Source of the DNA: Flavobacterium palustre
GTDB taxonomy: Bacteria > Bacteroidota > Bacteroidia > Flavobacteriales > Flavobacteriaceae
Assembly: GCF_014639535.1 (NCBI RefSeq)
Contig: NZ_BMGA01000009.1
Span: 79,387-143,386 of the forward strand
Direction: 5' to 3'
Length of the DNA stretch: 64,000 nucleotides
The position numbers and the translations under genes were made by a program. Below, piece after piece: positions 57,778 through 64,000 of the stretch (its first letter is position 1; each line of letters starts with the position of its first letter). The notes under the pieces were generated by a model. That model was not told the origin of the DNA and made no database searches. It saw only the letters and a program-made list of their open reading frames with translations.

Positions 57778-57785
57778 CAAATGTA
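57778..57785 (-). promoter_or_regulatory. -7 element for the RBBP9-like hydrolase gene
   Basis: The minus strand reads TACATTTG, matching TAnnTTTG, 26 nt before the start at 57752. The -33 box is not clear. Confidence 0.45.
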
Positions 57786-57911
57786 TGTAATTATATGGAT
57801 TTAATAGGATATGATGATTTGAAATTTGATAAAACCAAAAGAAACTTTTTGAAAGGTTACTTTTGTTTGGAGTATTCTTTAAAATCAAAGAAATAAAAAT
57901 ATCGGAATAAC

Positions 57912-59474
57912 CTAAGAGCTACACGAAAGCATAGAACATCCTACTTTATTTCTGGCCCAGTCGGGGCGTTTAGCAAACCATTTTTCCATATTTTCCTGTT
58001 CAGAGTATGGATTTTTAAGCAAATTGAAAAGTTCGTCAATTAAATTATATTCTCCTTTGTCGGCAGCATCAATGGCCAGTTGCGCCATATAATTACGGAG
58101 TACATATTTGGGATTGATGGCGTTCATTTTTTCAGCACGATCAGCATCTGTCTCCTTTTCTAATTGCAATCTTTGGCTGTAATTTTCAAACCATTTTTCC
58201 CAGGCTTCAATTAATTCAAGCGATTGTTCGTTTGTGTTGTAGAAAGCATCTTGTATGGTTTTGAATCCGGATTCCACATTTCCTTTTGTAAAACGACTTA
58301 GATTTCTAAAGAAAATAGTCATATCAGTTTCAGTCAAATGCAGATTGTTTTCTAATTCCTGGATGAGTTTTTGATCGTTTTCATTTTCGGAGAAAAGCCC
58401 AATTTTAGAACGCATCATGTTTAGGTATTTACTTTCGAAAGCAGTTCCAAAATCGGCTAAAACAGCTTCCAGACCTTCAGTTTCTCTAATTAATGGATAT
58501 AAGGCATTAGCCAATTGGTACAAATTCCAAAGCACAATATTGGGTTGGTTTCCATAGCGGTAGCGTTTGTGTTGGGAATCGGTGGTGTTAGGAGTCCAAT
58601 CATAATCATAGCCTTCGAGCCAGCCATAAGGACCGTAATCAATCGTTAATCCCAGGATTGACATGTTATCGGTATTCATAACCCCATGAACAAAACCCAC
58701 ACGTTGCCAATGAATGACCATTTCAAGGCTGTTTTCGGCTACTTTTCTAAAAAATTGAAGATATGTTTCTTTCGAAGGTGCTCCTAATTCAGTATAAAAA
58801 TGTTTAATTGTATAATCAACTAAGGTTTTGAGTGTTGGAACATCATTGCGGACTGCCAGAATTTGATAGTTTCCAAAACGCAAAAAGCTGGGTGCTATTC
58901 GGCTTACAATGGCTCCTTTTTCGTAAGCAGGATTTCCGTTGTACAACATGTCTCTTAAAACGGGATCACCTGATAAAGCGAGTGATAAAGCGCGGGTAGT
59001 AGGAACGCCAAGATGAAACATGGCTTCGCTGCATAAATATTCGCGAATGGAAGAACGTAAAACAGCCAGTCCGTCGGCAGTCCTGGAATAAGGTGTTTTT
59101 CCGGAGCCTTTGAGTTGGATAGCCCAACGCTGGTTATTATGAACGATTTCTGTTAAATTTATCGCGCGGCCATCGCCCAGTTGTCCTGCCCAGTTGCCAA
59201 ATTGGTGTCCGCCATAACACATGGCATAAGGCTGGGTATTGGTCAAAACTTCGTTTCCTGTAAACACATTTTTGAATTCTTCTGTTTGCGAATCGTCTTT
59301 GGATAATCCTAAGTTTTCGAGCATTTCCGGCGAAACATGAAGTATTTGAGGGTTAGCAGTTTTTGTAGGAGTTACAAATGAAAAACAAGCATTTTCAACC
59401 TGTCTGACGTAGTTTGCTGTAATTGGGTCGGCTGGTAATTCTTTGTTGAAAGTATCCTGAATGTTGAGTTTCAT
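57912..59474 (-). CDS. selO: SelO protein adenylyltransferase (YdiU/UPF0061)
   Basis: The 520-residue pseudokinase-fold enzyme transfers AMP from ATP to hydroxyl side chains and is linked to redox stress. Signatures are YGGHQFGNWAGQLGDGRA, IQLKGSGKTPYSR, and the metal- and base-containing MNTDNMSILGLTIDYGPYG. The last residues are CSMLSCSS, with cysteines at 513 and 518 where many SelO proteins have Cys or Sec, so the redox tail is retained as Cys. Length matches the family. A -7 box (TAACTTTG) lies on this strand at 59505-59512. Confidence 0.93.
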   Translation of the reverse strand: MKLNIQDTFNKELPADPITANYVRQVENACFSFVTPTKTANPQILHVSPEMLENLGLSKDDSQTEEFKNVFTGNEVLTNTQPYAMCYGGHQFGNWAGQLGDGRAINLTEIVHNNQRWAIQLKGSGKTPYSRTADGLAVLRSSIREYLCSEAMFHLGVPTTRALSLALSGDPVLRDMLYNGNPAYEKGAIVSRIAPSFLRFGNYQILAVRNDVPTLKTLVDYTIKHFYTELGAPSKETYLQFFRKVAENSLEMVIHWQRVGFVHGVMNTDNMSILGLTIDYGPYGWLEGYDYDWTPNTTDSQHKRYRYGNQPNIVLWNLYQLANALYPLIRETEGLEAVLADFGTAFESKYLNMMRSKIGLFSENENDQKLIQELENNLHLTETDMTIFFRNLSRFTKGNVESGFKTIQDAFYNTNEQSLELIEAWEKWFENYSQRLQLEKETDADRAEKMNAINPKYVLRNYMAQLAIDAADKGEYNLIDELFNLLKNPYSEQENMEKWFAKRPDWARNKVGCSMLSCSS

Positions 59475-59610
59475 CGTTTTTTTGAAGTATAATCATTGGT
59501 AATACAAAGTTACGAATATTAAAACCACTTTAAATCTTAAACTTTACCATTAAGAAATTAAGGGAATTTATATTAATGATTCTTAATTTTTTAATGGTTT
59601 GTGCAAAAAT

Positions 59611-59785
59611 CAGCCACGAATTCACTAATTTTTTAATATTATCAAATTTTAAATGGAATTGCACAAATAGAATTCGTATCGAATACCATGCTGTTATTAA
59701 TTGTCAGGTTAAAAATAAGTTTAGCGAAGAATTTGTGTAATTACAAACGGTTAGTAATTTGTGTTTATTGGTGTAATTCGTGGTG
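59611..59785. repeat. CCACGAATTCAC palindromic element upstream of tgt
   Basis: CAGCCACGAATTCACTAATTTT starts the element and GGTGTAATTCGTGG ends it, an imperfect inverted pair. The inner motif is shared with the MITE-like element at 46616-46808. It fills most of the 428-bp gap between selO and tgt, which holds no ORF. Confidence 0.55.
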
Positions 59786-59851
59786 GGAACTTTTAAAAAG
59801 GAGGGCTCTTATTTTGCTGTTAAAAGATGTAGCTTTTTTCTAAATTAAACT

Positions 59852-59879
59852 ATCTTTGCGCTCCCGAATAGTCGGGAGA
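59852..59879 (+). promoter_or_regulatory. -7 element and leader hairpin of tgt
   Basis: TATCTTTG (59852-59859) is a perfect TAnnTTTG, followed by the hairpin CTCCCGA/TCGGGAG (59862-59868, 59873-59879) at or just after the expected transcription start. The ATG is at 59903. Confidence 0.55.
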
Positions 59880-59902
59880 ACAATTGGGAGAAAAACCTTA
59901 GT

Positions 59903-61033
59903 ATGAAGTTTGATTTATTACAAAAAGACCCACTTTCTAAAGCCAGAGCGGGAAGTATTACCACTGATCACGGTGTGATTGAAACGCCAATTTTTATGCC
60001 GGTAGGTACCGTTGCCTCGGTAAAAGGGGTGCATCAAAGAGAGTTAAGAGAAGAAATTAATCCTGATATTATTCTTGGAAATACCTATCATTTGTATTTG
60101 CGTCCGCAAACTAAAATTTTAGAAGCAGCGGGTGGTTTGCATAAATTCATGAATTGGGATCGTAATATTTTGACTGATTCAGGAGGTTATCAGGTATATT
60201 CGCTTTCGAATAGCCGAAAAATTAAGGAAGAAGGAGTGAAGTTCAAATCGCATATTGATGGATCGTACCATACTTTTACTCCGGAAAATGTAATGGAAAT
60301 TCAACGTACTATCGGAGCTGATATTATTATGGCTTTTGACGAATGTACACCTTATCCTTGTGATTATAATTATGCCAAGCGTTCGATGCACATGACGCAC
60401 CGTTGGTTGGATCGTTGTATCAATCATTTGGATAAAGTACCGGTGAAATATGGTTACAACCAGGCATTTTTTCCAATTGTTCAGGGAAGTACTTATAAAG
60501 ATTTGCGACGTCAGTCGGCTGAATATATTGCTAATTCCGGTCAGGTAGGAAATGCTATTGGAGGGCTTTCAGTTGGAGAACCAGCTGAAGAAATGTATGC
60601 GATGACCGAGGTGGTTACCGAAATTTTGCCGGAAGATAAACCGAGATATTTGATGGGAGTAGGAACTCCAATTAATATTTTGGAAAATATTGCCTTAGGG
60701 ATTGATATGTTTGATTGTGTGATGCCAACCCGTAATGCCCGAAACGGAATGTTGTTTACGGCTAACGGTACCATAAATATCAAGAATAAAAAATGGGAAG
60801 CTGATTTTTCGCCAATTGACGAAATGGGAATCACCTTTGTGGATACAGAATATTCGAAGGCGTATTTACGTCATCTTTTTGCTGCCAATGAATATCTTGG
60901 AAAACAAATTGCTACGATTCATAATTTAGGTTTTTATATGTGGCTGGTTCGTGAGGCCAGAAAGCATATTTTAGCCGGCGATTTCAGACCATGGAAAGAA
61001 ATGATGGTGAAAAATATGAGTCAACGGTTGTAA
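59903..61033 (+). CDS. tgt: Queuine/preQ1 tRNA-guanine transglycosylase, zinc-cysteine variant
   Basis: The 376-residue enzyme exchanges guanine 34 of GUN-anticodon tRNAs for preQ1. Catalytic residues are present: Asp92 in ILTDSGGYQVYSLS, GGLSVGEP near 220, and nucleophile Asp271 in MFDCVMPTRNARNG. The zinc site is unusual: where bacterial Tgt normally has C-x-C-x2-C, this protein reads ADFSPIDEMGITFVDTEYSK (300-319) without any cysteine, though His324 in AYLRHLF remains. Everything else is full length, so I read this as a zinc-free lineage variant. It is separated from the LptF/G gene by 92 bp of TAACTTC repeats. Confidence 0.93.
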   Translation: MKFDLLQKDPLSKARAGSITTDHGVIETPIFMPVGTVASVKGVHQRELREEINPDIILGNTYHLYLRPQTKILEAAGGLHKFMNWDRNILTDSGGYQVYSLSNSRKIKEEGVKFKSHIDGSYHTFTPENVMEIQRTIGADIIMAFDECTPYPCDYNYAKRSMHMTHRWLDRCINHLDKVPVKYGYNQAFFPIVQGSTYKDLRRQSAEYIANSGQVGNAIGGLSVGEPAEEMYAMTEVVTEILPEDKPRYLMGVGTPINILENIALGIDMFDCVMPTRNARNGMLFTANGTINIKNKKWEADFSPIDEMGITFVDTEYSKAYLRHLFAANEYLGKQIATIHNLGFYMWLVREARKHILAGDFRPWKEMMVKNMSQRL

Positions 61034-61125
61034 AAAAAGATGGAACTTAGAAGTTAATATTTTGAAGCTAAAAACTTCCAGTTCCCGACTTCTAACTGCC
61101 GACTTCTAACTTCTAACCTTAAAGT

Positions 61126-62214
61126 ATGTTAACAATACTAGATAAATACATTCTGAAAAGATATTTAGCCACTTTTGTGACTATGTTGCTGATGTTTATT
61201 CCTATCGGGATTATCATTGACGTTTCGGAAAAGATTAATAAAATGATTGAAAACAAAGTTCCATTTATGGACGTTGTTGTCTATTATTGTAATTTTACTA
61301 TCTATTTTGCCAATGCTTTATTTCCGATATTTTTATTTTTATCGATTATTTGGTTTACTTCAAAATTGGCTAATAATACTGAGATTATAGCGATATTGAG
61401 TTCAGGGATTTCATTTACCCGTTTTTTAAGACCATTTATTATTGGTGCGACCATCGTTTCTGTTGGAGTTTTATTAATGGGATTTTATGTAGTTCCAAAA
61501 GCTAGTGAAGGATTCAATAATTTCCGTTACATGTACCTGAGATCGGGTGGTAGGGAACAAATGGTTGGCGACAATACTGATGTTTACCGTCAACTGAACA
61601 ACAAAGAATTTCTGTATGTGAGTAATTTTAATAGCTCTTCTAAGATGGCTTTTAACTTTGTTTTAGAGAAATTTGAAAAAGAAAAAATGGTTTCTAAAAT
61701 TACTGCCAGCAGGATTAAATGGAATGAAAAAGACAGTACTTATACTTTATACGATTATACCCAAAGAACAGTAGGAGCGTTAGGGGATAAAATCGAAGTT
61801 TTACCTGAAAAAAACATGAAGTTTAAGTTTGAATTGGAAGATTTAACTCCTGTTGTTTATATAGCAGAAACCCTGAGGTTGGGCGAATTGATTGATTTTA
61901 TTGACAAGGAAAAGACTAGAGGTTCTTCTAATATCAAGGTTTATTTGGTTGTTTTGTATAAGAAATTCAGTGTTCCGATTTCGGCATTTATCCTTACCAT
62001 TATTGCTGTTGCAGTTTCTTCAATGAAAAGGCGAGGAGGAATGGGAATGAATTTGACTATAGGAATTGCTGTGGCTTTTGGTTTTGTGTTTTTCGATAAA
62101 ATTTTTGGGGTTTTGGCAGAGAAATCTACTTTTCCTCCTATGTTAGCAGTTTGGTTTTCAAATATTATTTTTGGAATTCTGGCTGTATATTTACTGCGTA
62201 ATGCCAAACGATAG
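61126..62214 (+). CDS. LptF/LptG family permease
   Basis: The 362-residue protein has three membrane segments at the N-terminus (LDKYILKRYLATFVTMLLMFIP opening), a periplasmic beta-jellyroll-like domain (about 125-245) and three more segments at the C-terminus. This layout is that of the LptF/LptG permeases, which extract lipopolysaccharide from the inner membrane with LptB. Which of the two it is cannot be settled from sequence alone. Its 3' end overlaps the EamA gene by 14 bp, so the pair is translationally linked. Confidence 0.9.
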   Translation: MLTILDKYILKRYLATFVTMLLMFIPIGIIIDVSEKINKMIENKVPFMDVVVYYCNFTIYFANALFPIFLFLSIIWFTSKLANNTEIIAILSSGISFTRFLRPFIIGATIVSVGVLLMGFYVVPKASEGFNNFRYMYLRSGGREQMVGDNTDVYRQLNNKEFLYVSNFNSSSKMAFNFVLEKFEKEKMVSKITASRIKWNEKDSTYTLYDYTQRTVGALGDKIEVLPEKNMKFKFELEDLTPVVYIAETLRLGELIDFIDKEKTRGSSNIKVYLVVLYKKFSVPISAFILTIIAVAVSSMKRRGGMGMNLTIGIAVAFGFVFFDKIFGVLAEKSTFPPMLAVWFSNIIFGILAVYLLRNAKR

Positions 62215-63082
62215 ACTTAAAAGTTATCTCAATCTTCACCTCATAGTATTTATTTGGGGGTTTACTGCCATTCTTGGTGCTTTGATTACCATGGATGCCG
62301 ATGTTATTGTTTGGTATCGAATGCTTTTGGCATCTTTGTTTTTAGGTTCCTATATATTCTTTTCAAAGAAATCATTTCAAATAGCATGGGACGCATTACT
62401 AAAGTTGACTTTGGTAGGTTTGCTGATAGCACTGCACTGGATTTTCTTTTTTCATGCTATTCATGTTTCAAATGTATCGATTACCTTGTCGGTATTTTCA
62501 TTGGGAGCTTTTTTAGCTTCGTTGTTGGAACCGTTGTTTTATGGGCGAAAAATACTTTGGTACGAAGTTTTTTTTGGTTTGATAATTATTGCTGCATTGT
62601 CTGTAATCATGCAGGTTGAAATGGCTTATTTTGAAGGTATGTTGTTTGCTTTGATTTCGATTACTCTGGGTGTTTTATTTACTTTGTTTAATGGTAAATT
62701 AATTCAAAAGCACGATTCAGCGGTGATTACATTTTATGAATTTCTGGCAGGAATATTTTTTATTAGCGGCTATTTTATATGGGAAAATAAATTTACGGTC
62801 GCTTTTTTTGATGTCTCTTTTAATAATTGGGTACTGTTATTGGTTTTGTCCAGTGTTTGTACGGCTTATGCTTTTACAGCATCGGTAAAGGTAATGAAGC
62901 AATTAAGTCCTTATACGGTAATGCTAACGACTAATTTAGAGCCTGTTTACGGAATTGTTTTAGCTTATTTTATTATTGGTGAAAAAGAAAAAATGAGTGT
63001 TTTGTTTTATGCAGGTGCAGTTATTATTATCGTGACGGTTATATTAAATGGCATTTTAAAGCATCGAAGAAGATTAAAATAA
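62201..63082 (+). CDS. EamA-family (DMT) transporter
   Basis: The 293-residue protein has ten hydrophobic segments in two EamA repeats, starting LNLHLIVFIWGFTAILGALI, typical of small-molecule exporters of the drug/metabolite transporter superfamily. Substrate unknown. A longer frame begins at 62171 inside the upstream gene; the ATG at 62201 gives the standard N-terminus and a 14-bp overlap with the LptF/G gene. Confidence 0.9.
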   Translation: MPNDRLKSYLNLHLIVFIWGFTAILGALITMDADVIVWYRMLLASLFLGSYIFFSKKSFQIAWDALLKLTLVGLLIALHWIFFFHAIHVSNVSITLSVFSLGAFLASLLEPLFYGRKILWYEVFFGLIIIAALSVIMQVEMAYFEGMLFALISITLGVLFTLFNGKLIQKHDSAVITFYEFLAGIFFISGYFIWENKFTVAFFDVSFNNWVLLLVLSSVCTAYAFTASVKVMKQLSPYTVMLTTNLEPVYGIVLAYFIIGEKEKMSVLFYAGAVIIIVTVILNGILKHRRRLK

Positions 63083-63259
63083 ATTGCGAATTCATTATAG
63101 CGGAATTGGTTGTGATTAAAAAAGGACTCTTTGTTTTTTGTATTGAAAATCAGTTGATAGAGACTTGAATAAGGCGTTTTTAAAACAGTATAAATCCGGA
63201 ATTTAGGTAGGCTAACTCACTAAAATAAAAAATAAGCGGGTGTAAATGATTTAATATTT

Positions 63260-63267
63260 TATATTTG
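63260..63267 (+). promoter_or_regulatory. -7 element for accA
   Basis: TATATTTG matches TAnnTTTG and lies 33 nt before the ATG at 63301. The -33 box is weak. Confidence 0.5.
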
Positions 63268-63300
63268 CACTTCCAAATAAAATAATAACGCACAAATCCT

Positions 63301-64000
63301 ATGGAATATTTAGATTTTGAGCTTCCCATTAAAGAACTTGAAGATCAGTTAGAAAAATGTCAGGTTATCGGGCAAGAATCAGATGTTGATGTTACTGCTA
63401 CATGCAATCAAATCAATGATAAACTGATTGAAACTAAGAAAAATATCTATGAAAACCTTACTGCCTGGCAACGTGTGCAATTATCAAGGCATCCAAGCAG
63501 ACCTTATACTCTGGACCACGTTAGAGGACTTTGTGGAGATACGTTTTTAGAACTTCATGGCGACAGAGGATTTAAAGATGACAAAGCCATGATAGGCGGT
63601 TTAGGAAAAATAGGAGGTCAGTCTTTTATGATTATTGGTCAGCAAAAAGGCTATAATACTAAAACACGTCAGTACAGAAACTTTGGGATGGCAAATCCGG
63701 AAGGTTACCGCAAAGCTTTGCGATTGATGAAAATGGCTGAAAAGTTTGGAATTCCTGTAGTTACTTTAATCGATACTCCGGGAGCTTATCCTGGTTTAGA
63801 AGCTGAAGAGCGCGGACAAGGTGAAGCTATTGCCAGAAATATTTATGAAATGGTTTTGCTTAAGGTGCCTATTATTACCATCATCGTTGGTGAAGGTGCT
63901 TCTGGTGGAGCTTTAGGAATTGGGGTTGGAGATCGCGTATACATGCTTGAAAATACTTGGTATTCTGTAATTTCTCCTGAATCATGTTCTTCTATTTTAT
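63301..64000 (+). CDS. accA: Acetyl-CoA carboxylase carboxyltransferase subunit alpha, 3' end off the right edge
   Basis: The first 233 residues are visible. AccA signatures are present: [59 protein letters not shown], and [31 protein letters not shown], followed by [34 protein letters not shown]. With AccD it carboxylates acetyl-CoA to malonyl-CoA, which also feeds the type III polyketide synthase of this window. The gene lies 218 bp after the EamA gene and has its own -7 element. Confidence 0.95.
   Translation, partial: MEYLDFELPIKELEDQLEKCQVIGQESDVDVTATCNQINDKLIETKKNIYENLTAWQRVQLSRHPSRPYTLDHVRGLCGDTFLELHGDRGFKDDKAMIGGLGKIGGQSFMIIGQQKGYNTKTRQYRNFGMANPEGYRKALRLMKMAEKFGIPVVTLIDTPGAYPGLEAEERGQGEAIARNIYEMVLLKVPIITIIVGEGASGGALGIGVGDRVYMLENTWYSVISPESCSSIL

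Overview
The window is chromosomal DNA of a Flavobacterium-like member of the Bacteroidota. The evidence is low GC, many -7 promoter elements of the TAnnTTTG type with few Shine-Dalgarno sequences, a SusC/SusD polysaccharide-utilisation locus, a transketolase split into two genes, and lineage-typical families (DUF4268, DUF3810, DUF4834, SelO, a GltB-like FMN protein). No rRNA, tRNA, CRISPR array, transposase or integrase was seen. Two strong candidate small RNA genes are present.

Layout. 1-2849 (-) is the 5' part of a very long secreted TPR/YwqK-repeat protein that runs off the left edge. 2915-9160 holds DUF4268, a CoA-type Nudix hydrolase, a PlsC-like acyltransferase, a type III polyketide synthase behind a structured leader, a DUF3810 membrane protein and PepD. 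9235-15839 holds a carboxypeptidase-regulatory-like protein, a DEAD-box RNA helicase, rdgB bracketed by two paralogous small-RNA loci, a GltB-domain protein and a NYN/LOTUS protein. 15840-18600 is an accessory patch rich in inverted repeats. It carries a TIR-like protein overlapping a small membrane protein (a probable defence pair) and an orphan barrel-like protein, each bounded by inverted repeats like cassettes.

18787-31309 holds an alpha-oxoamine synthase (sphingolipid or sulfonolipid type), a GNAT protein, an outer-membrane transporter-like protein, a DUF4834-YfhO-glycosyltransferase-flippase run for cell-surface glycan work, a small orphan gene and uvrA. 31507-45511 is a beta-1,3-glucan (laminarin-type) utilisation locus: membrane-bound regulator, SusC, SusD, surface glycan-binding lipoprotein, GH16 lipoprotein, GH3 beta-glucosidase and a second GH16. 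Lipoprotein signals suggest that binding and first cleavage occur on the cell surface and final hydrolysis in the periplasm.

45767-51119 holds an ECF sigma factor with a 47-residue companion ORF, an endonuclease III without iron-sulphur cysteines, bcp, a HigBA toxin-antitoxin pair followed by a palindromic repeat, a 5'-truncated second bcp, and a large conserved protein of unknown function. 51221-64000 holds a metallo-beta-lactamase-fold hydrolase, a hypothetical protein, the two transketolase halves, flotillin with its NfeD-like partner, a small alpha/beta hydrolase, SelO, a Tgt lacking the usual zinc cysteines, an LptF/G permease overlapping an EamA transporter, and the start of accA at the right edge.

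The best candidates for something undescribed are the TIR/membrane-protein pair inside cassette-like repeats (16158-18523), the paired small RNAs around rdgB (12403-13459), and the duplicated bcp flanking HigBA (47598-49644).
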